Shown here: piece by piece, positions 17,917 to 25,633 of the stretch | How the letters are laid out: every line of letters starts with the position of its first letter | Position numbering within the stretch: the first letter of the stretch is position 1 | Assembly (NCBI RefSeq): GCF_014764505.1 | Contig: NZ_JACXWX010000001.1 | Coordinates: 124,001-188,000, forward strand | Source of the DNA: Phormidium tenue FACHB-886 | GTDB lineage: Bacteria; Cyanobacteriota; Cyanobacteriia; Elainellales; Elainellaceae | DNA: 64,000 bases | Direction: 5' to 3' | Notes under the pieces: generated by a model | The model's database searches: none | The model's input: the letters and a program-made list of their open reading frames with translations, nothing else | Told to the model about the DNA's origin: nothing | Made by a program: the position numbers and the translations under genes

Positions 17917-19056
17917 ATGACCCAGGCAAATGACGTACTCGAACTAGAACTGGATCAACCTGAAGCTGAGGATTTTAGTGCTTTCATGGCTGATGAAGGC
18001 GATGATCGAGACGATTTTGATGCCCAGCCGGACGAGGAGGATGGCAAACCTGCCAAAGGCGGCGCTCGCCGTCGGACGCAGGTAAAGAAAAAGCATTACA
18101 CCGAAGATTCCATTCGCCTCTATCTACAAGAGATTGGTCGGATTCGCCTGCTGAGAGCCGATGAGGAGATCGAGCTGGCGCGGAAGATTGCTGACCTATT
18201 GGAGCTAGAACGGGTACGCGATCGCCTTTCCGAGAAGCTAGATCGCCCCATCCTAGACTTTGAACGCAACATGGAGCTGTGGGCAAATGAGGTGAACCAG
18301 CCTCTTCCCAAGTTCCGCAGGCGGCTTCATGAAGGTCGCAGGGCAAAGGAAAAGATGGTGCAATCAAACCTGCGTTTGGTAGTGTCGATCGCCAAGAAGT
18401 ACATGAACCGGGGCTTGTCATTCCAAGACCTGATTCAAGAAGGCAGCTTGGGTCTGATTCGGGCAGCTGAAAAGTTTGACCACGAAAAAGGCTACAAGTT
18501 CTCGACCTATGCTACCTGGTGGATTCGTCAGGCAATCACGCGGGCGATCGCTGATCAGTCCCGCACGATTCGGCTGCCCGTTCACCTCTATGAGACAATT
18601 TCGCGGATCAAGAAAACCACGAAGCTGCTGTCTCAGGAAATGGGGCGGAAGCCAACTGAGGAAGAGATCGCGACTCGCATGGAGATGACGATCGAGAAGC
18701 TGCGATTTATCGCTAAGTCGGCTCAGCTGCCGATCTCGTTGGAAACACCCATCGGCAAAGAAGAAGACTCTCGTTTGGGTGACTTCATTGAGTCGGATGG
18801 CGAAACGCCCGAAGATCAGGTATCGAAGAACCTGCTGCGCGAAGACCTGGAAAGCGTGCTGGGAACCCTTAGCCCCCGCGAACGCGATGTCTTGCGTTTG
18901 CGCTACGGCTTGGACGATGGACGGATGAAGACGCTGGAGGAAATCGGGCAGATCTTCAACGTCACCCGCGAGCGGATTCGACAAATTGAGGCGAAGGCGT
19001 TGCGGAAGCTGCGTCATCCGAATCGAAATAGTGTGCTGAAGGAGTACATCCGCTAA
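17917..19056 (+). CDS. sigA: Principal RNA polymerase sigma factor SigA
   Basis: A 379-residue group 1 sigma-70 factor that directs RNA polymerase to housekeeping promoters. After an acidic N-terminus come region 1.2 ([16 protein letters not shown], about 64-79), region 2 with the invariant [18 protein letters not shown], and region 2.4 ([19 protein letters not shown]). Region 3 follows ([14 protein letters not shown]), and region 4 ends with the helix-turn-helix [20 protein letters not shown]. The length and absence of the long proteobacterial non-conserved insert fit cyanobacterial SigA. The ATG is preceded by aggagcatgaggagcg. It is followed by a strong terminator, so the next gene has its own promoter. 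Confidence 0.97.
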   Translation: MTQANDVLELELDQPEAEDFSAFMADEGDDRDDFDAQPDEEDGKPAKGGARRRTQVKKKHYTEDSIRLYLQEIGRIRLLRADEEIELARKIADLLELERVRDRLSEKLDRPILDFERNMELWANEVNQPLPKFRRRLHEGRRAKEKMVQSNLRLVVSIAKKYMNRGLSFQDLIQEGSLGLIRAAEKFDHEKGYKFSTYATWWIRQAITRAIADQSRTIRLPVHLYETISRIKKTTKLLSQEMGRKPTEEEIATRMEMTIEKLRFIAKSAQLPISLETPIGKEEDSRLGDFIESDGETPEDQVSKNLLREDLESVLGTLSPRERDVLRLRYGLDDGRMKTLEEIGQIFNVTRERIRQIEAKALRKLRHPNRNSVLKEYIR

Positions 19057-19110
19057 TAGCTACACGATCGCTTCCGTGGATTACGGAAAGAGAATAGATT
19101 TTTTTGAAAA

Positions 19111-19145
19111 AAGCCTGCTGGTGTTCTACCAGCAGGCTCTTTGTT
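19111..19145 (+). terminator. Rho-independent terminator of sigA
   Basis: An 11-bp GC-rich stem (agcctgctggt / accagcaggct) with a five-base loop and a T-rich tail, about 55 bases after the sigA stop. Confidence 0.85.
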
Positions 19146-19284
19146 TGTATCCAAACTGGGCAAGCTAAGGGTAGTATGCTTGCGGGGTAGTGTGGCGGGG
19201 TAGTGTGCTTTGGTGCAAAGACACGCTTCACGCTTTCTAATTCCTCCCTACTCTGCTAGCTAGTGCAACAGACAAGGCGATGCG

Positions 19285-20046
19285 GTGGTGAACAGAGAAG
19301 TGGACAATATCCTGGCGAAGCTGCCGCCAGAAGCGCGGACATGGGTAGAAAGCTTAGCGTGGCATGAGCGCCGCTACATGCTATCGTTGTGCCATTTTAT
19401 GTGTGCTGCTACATCAGAAGCTCAGGCTGAGTTTTTGGATGACTACACGGCGGATGGGCTAGTTTCGCGCAAGCTGGAAGACCAGGAAACCAAACAGCGC
19501 GTCCGGCAATATCTCAAAGATTTTCACATCCAGACGGAACTAACGGCGATAGTGCTTCGGAGATATATCAAACAGTTTTATATTCACTCTGCACAAGACA
19601 CGCGCCGCCAGCCAGATCAGTATCTCCGGTCTGCACTCAAGTTGATGTCTAGCTCAGAAGAGCGAAATAACGTCTTCAATTACATCTTGGGCTTTGAGCT
19701 GCTGAAGATGATGTTTCAGATGAGCTGGCTGCAGCAGGAGCGGCTTTATCGACTCCAGCGCAATCAGGAGGAGTTTATTACTACCTACATCAAGCCAATT
19801 CGAGTCGCGCATCGGCTGAATGGAATTGTTGTGCCTAAGGATGAGGGCGTTTTTTTTGCAAAACGCCATTATTTTGTGCAGGAGCCAGAGATCGCTCCTA
19901 AAAAGCTAGTTGAGCTAGTAATTGCCACCTTCACGACCGAAGTCACCTCTAACTTTGGGTTTACTATTATTCGCCATCCCAACTCGCTCAATTTCGATTA
20001 TGACTTCATCTTTCAGCCGGAAACAGAAACAATTTTCGTACCCTAG
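19285..20046 (+). CDS. Conserved protein of unknown function downstream of sigA
   Basis: A 253-residue soluble protein without signal peptide or membrane segment. It is helical through most of its length: WVESLAWHERRYMLSLCHFMCAA in the first quarter, FNYILGFELLKMMFQMSWLQQERLYRLQRNQ in the middle. A beta-rich C-terminus ends SLNFDYDFIFQP. I do not recognise a catalytic motif. Two adjacent GTG codons (19285 and 19288) are possible starts; no in-frame ATG precedes them. It is separated from sigA by a terminator and ends with its own terminator. The clean frame and neighbour-like codon use make it a real gene. Confidence 0.82.
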   Translation: MVNREVDNILAKLPPEARTWVESLAWHERRYMLSLCHFMCAATSEAQAEFLDDYTADGLVSRKLEDQETKQRVRQYLKDFHIQTELTAIVLRRYIKQFYIHSAQDTRRQPDQYLRSALKLMSSSEERNNVFNYILGFELLKMMFQMSWLQQERLYRLQRNQEEFITTYIKPIRVAHRLNGIVVPKDEGVFFAKRHYFVQEPEIAPKKLVELVIATFTTEVTSNFGFTIIRHPNSLNFDYDFIFQPETETIFVP

Positions 20047-20049
20047 AAG

Positions 20050-20096
20050 CTTTGTTGCAGGCAACTAGATTACTTTGTCGCAGGCGACTAGATTAA
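20050..20096. repeat. Tandem near-repeat of about 23 bases
   Basis: Two similar units (ttgttgcaggcaactagatt and tttgtcgcaggcgactagat) follow each other directly after the stop of the preceding gene. Each has a small internal palindrome (ttgcaggcaa, tcgcaggcga). Confidence 0.5.
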
Positions 20097-20108
20097 GAGC
20101 CTTTTCGT

Positions 20109-20140
20109 GTAAAAGCCCTGCTGGGTAGCAGGGCTTTTAC
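20109..20140. terminator. Hairpin terminator, likely bidirectional
   Basis: A perfect 14-bp inverted repeat (gtaaaagccctgct / agcagggcttttac) with a four-base loop lies between two convergent genes. Confidence 0.8.
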
Positions 20141-20178
20141 ACAAAGATTATTTCTAACGTTTGCGCGTAGCGCTATGT

Positions 20179-20310
20179 TTATGGACTGCTAAGATTTTGC
20201 TGAATTGCAGCAGCAGGATCGCTCACCGAAATCACGGGAGACAAGGCGACTTTGACAGCAACTAGCATACTCAGGGCAGCGACAAGAATGTAGAGGGTAG
20301 CAGGTCGCAT
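20179..20310 (-). CDS. Possible 43-aa single-span membrane peptide
   Basis: A 43-codon frame starting MRPATLYILVAAL and ending QQNLSSP. Residues 5-24 form a hydrophobic helix, followed by a short polar tail, giving a credible single-span membrane peptide. A ggag element lies about ten bases before the ATG. It starts 64 bases downstream of the fructosamine-kinase-like gene on the same strand and ends just before the bidirectional terminator, so it would be the last gene of that operon. I do not recognise it; it is too short for confidence. Confidence 0.45.
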   Translation of the reverse strand: MRPATLYILVAALSMLVAVKVALSPVISVSDPAAAIQQNLSSP

Positions 20311-20373
20311 TGGGACAGGCTCCGATCGAGATGCATTGATAGATTTGACGGAGCCGATGCGGTCGGAGTTCCT

Positions 20374-21234
20374 CTAGAGCAATGCAGCCACCATGCGGTT
20401 TGCCTGTGACTCGTATCCACCGCCGAATAGATTGAAGTGATTGAGGATGTGATAGAGGTTGTAGAGTGTTTTGCGGCGCTCGTAGCCTGGGTCAAGCGGA
20501 AAGATTTGGCGGTAGGCGCTGTAAAAGTTTGCCGGAAAGCTGCCGAAAAGCTCCGTCATCGCCAGATCGACCTCCCGATCACCGTAGTATGCAGCCGGAT
20601 CGAGAATTACAGGTTCACCCTCTCGCGTCACGGCTGCGTTACCCGACCACAGATCGCCATGCACCAGCGAGGGCTGCGGATTGTGACCCGCTAGAATTTC
20701 TGAAACCATCGCTAGAAGCCGATCCTGCTGAGGGAAGCGCCCGCCACGCCGATTCGCCAGCCGAAACTGATAGCCCAACCGATGCTCTACGAAGAACTCC
20801 ACCCAGCTTGCAGTCCAGGGGTTCTTTTGGGGCGTGGAGCCGATCGTGTTGTCTCGATCCCAGCCAAAGCCTTTATCGCTAACTACGCGATGTAGGGCTG
20901 CCAAGTTGCGCCCCATCAGCTCCCAGGCTTGCGAGTTGCCATAGCCCAAATCGAGCCACTCTAGCACAATGTAAGCCGAATTATCTACAACGCCATAGCA
21001 GATCGGCAGCGGCACTCGGATCGTCTGAGAATTTGCCATTTGCTGCAGTCCCAAAGCTTCAGCCTCAAACATCTCCAGGCGTGTTGCCTGGTTCAGCTTA
21101 ACGAAATAAGGCGTGTTGCTATCGGATAGACAATAGGCTTGGTTGATACTGCCGCCGCCGATCGACCGGGGCTGGGTGGCCGTGAAGGGCTGCTGAGTGA
21201 CTTGGCTGATATGTTCAGCGATCGAGTTCCACAT
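20374..21234 (-). CDS. Fructosamine kinase family protein
   Basis: A 286-residue cytoplasmic kinase of the fructosamine-3-kinase/ketosamine kinase family, which phosphorylates sugar adducts on lysines so that they fall off. GGGSINQAY (about 26-34) is the nucleotide loop and YFVKLN (about 44) holds the ATP-anchoring Lys. LVHGDLWSGNAA (about 193-204) is the catalytic loop with Asp and Asn, and ILDPAAYYGDREVDLAMTELFG is the metal-binding Asp region. The start at MWNSIAEH is chosen because a longer frame would overlap the upstream amine oxidase by 44 bases. It starts 25 bases after that gene's stop, so they are very likely co-transcribed. Confidence 0.9.
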   Translation of the reverse strand: MWNSIAEHISQVTQQPFTATQPRSIGGGSINQAYCLSDSNTPYFVKLNQATRLEMFEAEALGLQQMANSQTIRVPLPICYGVVDNSAYIVLEWLDLGYGNSQAWELMGRNLAALHRVVSDKGFGWDRDNTIGSTPQKNPWTASWVEFFVEHRLGYQFRLANRRGGRFPQQDRLLAMVSEILAGHNPQPSLVHGDLWSGNAAVTREGEPVILDPAAYYGDREVDLAMTELFGSFPANFYSAYRQIFPLDPGYERRKTLYNLYHILNHFNLFGGGYESQANRMVAALL

Positions 21235-21259
21235 AACCGGTACTGATGGAGCATGACCA

Positions 21260-23197
21260 TTAGGAGTGCTGACAACAATCTTGCTTCGGCTGTGGCGGCA
21301 CATCCAATGCAGGATTTGCAGTGAAGAAACCGAGAGGTTTTAGCATGAAGCCGCTGTAGGCAGTTGGCATAACGGGGTGATCTTCCGGGCGAGGAATGTG
21401 GTGGTGTCCGAAGACATACCAGACCACTACATCAGTGTTTTCGAGGTTGCGATCGCTCTGCGTCCACTTCGGCAAGCCTTCGCCGCCCGGATGTTGATTG
21501 GGGTAATCGCCAGCGGCATAGCGCTCGCTGGGATCGTAAGGCGTGACCCAGAGATGTTGGGTCATGAAGCCTGCCCGCTTGAGGATGGGTGAATCAGGGT
21601 GGGCAAACGGCAGGACGTTTTCGCCGGGGATGAGCTTAAAGCCAACGGGCTGATCAAGCCGATTGTGAACGGTAGGATTCACCACTTTCCAGCAGCGCGC
21701 CGAGAGCGGATTGACGATGCGCTGAGCTGCCTGCTCGGTTTCTAGCAGCGTTGCTTTGGCGTAGAAAGCGTTGCCGTAGGGATTGGCTTCGCCCATGGGC
21801 TCAGCTTCAGTGTTGACTTCGTAGACGGAATTGTGGGTGCCATCCAAATCAAAGTCGAGCCGCATGGCAAAGAAGTGTTGGTGATTGATTGCGTTGAGTT
21901 CAGGCGCGATAACAGTGCCGTACTTGGGAAAATCTGCCAGCGCGCCACACAGCAGAATGCCCGTCAGCTTGACCTCATACTGAATCGTGCCGTCCTGATA
22001 GAAGTACCAGAAGAAGCCATATTCATAGTTGTCTACTGTGGCAATGAAAGACAGCACCAGACGGCGTGATCGGCGTACTTCCACTTCATCGAGCCGCCAA
22101 TCGGTGTGCTTCCAGAGAATGCCATAGTCTTCTTCGTGCAAGCACACAGCGTTTTGGGTCACTGAGACTTCACCTCGACTGTTGGTCAGCACCCCATCGA
22201 AGTAGTAAATCTCGCCCAGGCAATCACAGCCCAGCGTCAGCGAGTTTGCCAGCATTCCCACGCCATGTTCGCCCAGGTCAAACGCATTCTTGCGGAAGTG
22301 CTGGACGCGCGGATCGCCATACGGCACTACCATTTCACACATAGAGGCCCGATAGAGAATAGGGCGCAGCTTGCCTTCATCCTCATAACCCACTTGATAC
22401 AGCACCAACCCTTCGCGCGGCGTAAAGCCTATCCGCAGATCCCACTTCTGCCAGCGGATGTGATGTCCTTCGACCTGGAAGCTGGTTCCCTCCGGCTGAG
22501 TAATCTGGAGGGGTTTGATATCTTGCCTTTGGGTGGGCTGAAAGCGTCCAGCGTATTCGCTTGGCTCTGGCGGCACGGGCACAGCGCCGGAATCTTCAAT
22601 GCGAACGACCTGCATCTTGTTCAGGTCTACGACAGGCACCAGCCCATCGATCGGTCGGGCATAGAAATTGCCGTCTGGTGTGGCTCTCAGGTAGCAAAGA
22701 CAGCGCGACAGCCGGAAGCCTTTTTCGTCCTCAAAGCCAAAATTGCCGATCGCCCACGGATCCACCACAACCAGATCCAGCTCTGTAATGCCCCGTTTCG
22801 CCAAAGCTGCCGCAAACTCTGGGTGGGCTTTAACGGTCGCCTCGCATTCTGCCAGCTCATCTGCCATGATGTTGGGCTGCACGTCGGGGATGTGCGTCCA
22901 GCTAATCACCCGATTCTGCGTCAGTGAAACGATCGACTCGTAAGTTTTTCCGGTTTCGTTGTCCAATAGGATCAAAAATGCCTGCCGATCGACTGCATCC
23001 CCCGGTTTGAAGCCAAGCACCACCGCTTTAGGTGGCTCATGTAGCGTCACACAGGGAAAGCGAAATGCTGCACCAACATTTTGCTCTCGCCGCACGATCG
23101 CTACCGCCAGCGCCACTTCTGTAGCAGTCAGCGGCTCTAAGGGATGGAGGTGGCGATCGGCTTCTGGGTAGAGTTTGGGCAATTCGGTAGTGGTCAT
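21260..23197 (-). CDS. Copper-containing primary amine oxidase
   Basis: A 645-residue enzyme that oxidises primary amines to aldehydes, releasing ammonia and hydrogen peroxide, using copper and a self-made topaquinone cofactor. The cofactor Tyr is Y391 in TVDNYEYG. The catalytic base is Asp307 in NAFDLGEHG. The copper ligands are H439 and H441 (NHQHFF) and probably H600 (GHHHIPRPED). The N2/N3 domains lie before residue 230. There is no signal peptide, so the enzyme appears cytoplasmic. It forms an operon with a fructosamine-kinase-like gene. Substrates could be polyamines, tyramine or phenethylamine; the sequence does not decide. Confidence 0.95.
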   Translation of the reverse strand: MTTTELPKLYPEADRHLHPLEPLTATEVALAVAIVRREQNVGAAFRFPCVTLHEPPKAVVLGFKPGDAVDRQAFLILLDNETGKTYESIVSLTQNRVISWTHIPDVQPNIMADELAECEATVKAHPEFAAALAKRGITELDLVVVDPWAIGNFGFEDEKGFRLSRCLCYLRATPDGNFYARPIDGLVPVVDLNKMQVVRIEDSGAVPVPPEPSEYAGRFQPTQRQDIKPLQITQPEGTSFQVEGHHIRWQKWDLRIGFTPREGLVLYQVGYEDEGKLRPILYRASMCEMVVPYGDPRVQHFRKNAFDLGEHGVGMLANSLTLGCDCLGEIYYFDGVLTNSRGEVSVTQNAVCLHEEDYGILWKHTDWRLDEVEVRRSRRLVLSFIATVDNYEYGFFWYFYQDGTIQYEVKLTGILLCGALADFPKYGTVIAPELNAINHQHFFAMRLDFDLDGTHNSVYEVNTEAEPMGEANPYGNAFYAKATLLETEQAAQRIVNPLSARCWKVVNPTVHNRLDQPVGFKLIPGENVLPFAHPDSPILKRAGFMTQHLWVTPYDPSERYAAGDYPNQHPGGEGLPKWTQSDRNLENTDVVVWYVFGHHHIPRPEDHPVMPTAYSGFMLKPLGFFTANPALDVPPQPKQDCCQHS

Positions 23198-23254
23198 AGG
23201 AGATGCATTGCGTTCGAGTGTCTTACTCTATCATGGTCCCCAATCTGGACGGAC

Positions 23255-23285
23255 AAAAAGAACAGCAGACCGAAGCAGCCTGCTG
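23255..23285 (-). terminator. Terminator of the petN transcript
   Basis: On the minus strand, cagcaggc-tgcttcg-gtctgctg forms an eight-bp stem with one G-T pair, followed by ttcttttt. It lies about 40 bases after the small membrane ORF that follows petN. Confidence 0.65.
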
Positions 23286-23321
23286 ATTTGCAATGGGATA
23301 TGAAAGCTTGATGCTAATTTT

Positions 23322-23480
23322 TTAGGACTTTTTGCGGCGGCGCTCTCGTTTCTCTTGGTCTTCTCGCCGCCGATCGCGCCACTCAATTGTGGTCAGATAG
23401 ACAACGCCACCCGTCACCACGACCAGCAGCCCCAGCGCTAGCGTTGCCAGAACGGTTAGTGTAATACTTTCAGCGCTCAT
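23322..23480 (-). CDS. 52-aa single-span membrane protein in petN operon
   Basis: A 52-residue protein. Residues 6-30 form one hydrophobic helix (ITLTVLATLALGLLVVVTGG). It is followed by WRDRRR and a highly charged, basic C-terminus ending RRRKKS, which would lie on the cytoplasmic or stromal side. It begins 30 bases after the petN stop on the same strand, and a terminator follows, so the two genes probably share a transcript. The size and topology resemble the small subunits of photosynthetic complexes, but I cannot match it to a named subunit. A HIP1-related sequence lies within it. Confidence 0.62.
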   Translation of the reverse strand: MSAESITLTVLATLALGLLVVVTGGVVYLTTIEWRDRRREDQEKRERRRKKS

Positions 23481-23510
23481 CAGTAAATTTACCGCCTAAC
23501 CTTAACCAAG

Positions 23511-23600
23511 TTAAAAACCGTTGCGTCCCCAAACCACGAGGGCAACTGAAAAGGTAAATACCGTCAGCAGTCCAACCCAACCCAAAGACAAGATATCCAT
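23511..23600 (-). CDS. petN: Cytochrome b6f complex subunit VIII
   Basis: A 29-residue single-helix protein (starts [12 protein letters not shown], ends VVWGRNGF) that is almost identical to the known PetN pattern. PetN is one of the four small subunits at the periphery of the cytochrome b6f complex in thylakoid membranes and is needed for its stability. The gene is shorter than usual detection cut-offs. It is transcribed together with the 52-residue membrane ORF. The promoter should lie in the 230-base gap before the divergent glycosyltransferase gene. Confidence 0.95.
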   Translation of the reverse strand: MDILSLGWVGLLTVFTFSVALVVWGRNGF

Positions 23601-23803
23601 AGCTGAATCTAAAACCCGCAATGCTTCAACTTGTTACAAATTTGATCATAATCTAAAGCGGTACAGCGTGGGACAGCGGTTTAAATAGATGCCCATAAAT
23701 CACCACATTATTTAAATCACTATATTTGAGCGCAGGCTGATCTCTTAACCATCTTTCAAAGCGGTTGTTAATTTTTTGAAAAAGCGCCTTGTCCTTCGAC
23801 CCC

Positions 23804-23809
23804 TATAAT
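23804..23809 (+). promoter_or_regulatory. Candidate -10 element of the glycosyltransferase gene
   Basis: A perfect TATAAT ends 20 bases before the ATG, giving a leader of about 14 bases. The best -35 match (TTGAAA at 23776) is 22 bases away, too far for a standard promoter. Confidence 0.4.
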
Positions 23810-23829
23810 TGTGTTGACGCAAAGGTGGT

Positions 23830-24573
23830 ATGACAATGCCAAAGTCACTGCAGAGTTTGCCTGAAACCACGAATGTATTGGGCTTACCGATTCATTTAAC
23901 CAAATACCTAGATTGGCTCACAGCTCAACTCAAGCAACAGCGAGGTGTTCATGTAGTGACCCTTAATGCTGAAATGGCGATCGCTGCCGAAGCCAATCCA
24001 GCGCTTGCAGCCGTGATTCGCCAAGCGGAGTTAGTCATTCCTGATGGCTCAGGCGTAGTGCTTTACCTGAAGCTACGAGGCTATCCCGTCAAGCGCTGTC
24101 CTGGCATTGAGCTATCTGAACTGCTGCTGCAGCAGGCAGCCCAGCAAACCTCACCCTGTCCGGTTTTCTTTTATGGGGGTGAACCGGGCATCAGCCAAAC
24201 GGCAGCAGAAAATCTGAAGCGCCGCATGCCGGGGCTAGCGATCGCTGCCACTGAGCATGGCTACCTGACGGCTGCCGAACAAGACCAGCTCTTACAGACG
24301 CTTGAGCAACTCCAGCCATGCATTGTTCTAGTCGGGCTGGGCGTGCCTCGTCAGGAATTCTGGATCGCTGAGCATCGCCATCTTTGCCCCAATGCCATTT
24401 GGGTTGGGGTTGGCGGCAGTTTCGATATTTGGGCGGGTGTAAAAGTTCGTGCCCCTGCCCTACTGCGAGACAACCATCTGGAATGGGTTTATCGGCTGTA
24501 TCAGGAGCCGTGGCGCTGGAAGCGGATGCTGGCGCTGCCAAAGTTTGCTTGGCGGGCGATCGTCCACCGCTAG
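23830..24573 (+). CDS. WecG/TagA/CpsF family glycosyltransferase
   Basis: A 247-residue GT26 glycosyltransferase that adds an N-acetylmannosamine-type sugar to a lipid-linked acceptor at the inner face of the cytoplasmic membrane during surface polysaccharide synthesis. Family motifs are visible in order: TLNAEMA (about 44-50), VIPDGSGVV (69-77), FYGGEPG (115-121), VGLGVPRQEFW (166-176) and GVGGSFDIWAG (190-200). The C-terminal EWVYRLYQEPWRWKRM serves membrane association. It stands alone, with no polysaccharide cluster nearby. The exact sugar is unknown. Confidence 0.92.
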   Translation: MTMPKSLQSLPETTNVLGLPIHLTKYLDWLTAQLKQQRGVHVVTLNAEMAIAAEANPALAAVIRQAELVIPDGSGVVLYLKLRGYPVKRCPGIELSELLLQQAAQQTSPCPVFFYGGEPGISQTAAENLKRRMPGLAIAATEHGYLTAAEQDQLLQTLEQLQPCIVLVGLGVPRQEFWIAEHRHLCPNAIWVGVGGSFDIWAGVKVRAPALLRDNHLEWVYRLYQEPWRWKRMLALPKFAWRAIVHR

Positions 24574-24584
24574 GGCTTCATGCT

Positions 24585-25214
24585 TCACTCACTCTGCGAA
24601 ACCGCCAGCCGCAGCCCCAGCCCTACCAAAATCACTCCCATCGCTCGATCGACCCAGTGCGAAACTGCCAAAAATCGAGTTTTGATGAACGGCTGATTAG
24701 TGGCGATCGCCACCAGCGAAAACCAGCCAAACTCGATTGCGGCGATTGTTAGTCCGTAGACTGTTCGGAGCGCTATCGGCGTGTCCGGACGGATAATTTG
24801 GGTGAACAACGCCAGCACAAACAGCGTGACTTTGGGATTGAGCAAGCTTGTTAAGAATCCCATCCGGAAAGCTGCCCGGCTACTGAGGAGGTTGGCGCGC
24901 TGCATCTCCACAGTCAGGACCGTTTTCTGTTTCGCCTGCAAAGATCTGATGCCAATGTAAATCAGGTAGAGCGCGCCCAACCACTTCAGCGCGTTAAACA
25001 GCAGAATCGATCGAGAAATCACGACACCAATTCCCACCAAGCAATAGGCGACATGTACCAAATCTCCTGCAGCTAAGCCCATCGCCGTATAGATACCAGC
25101 TCTGCGGGAATGCAGCAGACTGTTACGGAGTGTCATCGCAAAATTGGCACCCGGACTAATGATGACAAAGAACCCGATGAGGGCGATCGTGATCCAATCG
25201 GCTAAGAACTGCAT
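24585..25214 (-). CDS. LysE/RhtB family amino-acid exporter
   Basis: A 209-residue inner-membrane protein with about six helices, of the LysE/RhtB family that exports amino acids such as homoserine, threonine or lysine. The family pattern SPGANFAMTLRNSL appears near residues 20-33, and GFLTSLLNPKVTLFVLALFTQ near 117-137. The start at MQFLADW is chosen because ggag lies ten bases upstream and a longer frame adds a non-family segment. It is convergent with the glycosyltransferase gene, with only 11 bases between stops. The substrate is unknown. Confidence 0.9.
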   Translation of the reverse strand: MQFLADWITIALIGFFVIISPGANFAMTLRNSLLHSRRAGIYTAMGLAAGDLVHVAYCLVGIGVVISRSILLFNALKWLGALYLIYIGIRSLQAKQKTVLTVEMQRANLLSSRAAFRMGFLTSLLNPKVTLFVLALFTQIIRPDTPIALRTVYGLTIAAIEFGWFSLVAIATNQPFIKTRFLAVSHWVDRAMGVILVGLGLRLAVSQSE

Positions 25215-25633
25215 GAAGAACTCCAAATAAATCACACAATTTACTAAAGGTAATCTCGCCGCCAAACTACCATTCTTAGATTTATATAATGCTACGTATC
25301 TAGAGCGAGATTCTTGCGGCGAAAAGCTCCACTACGCCCGACTTTTACACCACAAGAGTTATCCTTGCATAGGCATGTAGTGCTGTATCTCTCCGCTTCT
25401 CGAGAAGAAAGTTCTTTGATTTTCTTGTTGCTGGCTAGAAGCTGGCAGTGCAGTTCTGAAGACTCTGCCTCCTTTAACTCTTCGCAGGGAGAGCCTCTGC
25501 AGCGACAGTTCCAAGCAAATGGAAGGCGATCGCACCTTCTTTAAGCCTTGATGGATTCTGTAGAGAAGCAAGACCTGCATTGCTCAATCTCTTTATGATG
25601 GGGTAAAACCATTAAGCTATCCGCACTGTCCTC
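25215..25633. other. Intergenic region, nothing recognised
   Basis: About 420 bases between the divergent LysE-type and M20 genes. It must carry both promoters. One HIP1 octamer (near 25527) is present; no protein-like frame, hairpin or RNA gene stood out. Confidence 0.5.

Noticed and set aside
18418-19017. 199-codon open frame antisense to sigA
   Set aside because: The sense strand encodes all conserved sigma regions; the antisense frame is a composition artefact.
22265-22927. 220-codon open frame antisense to the copper amine oxidase gene
   Set aside because: It lies entirely inside a well-supported gene on the other strand, and its sequence has no domain pattern; long antisense frames are common in GC-balanced coding DNA.
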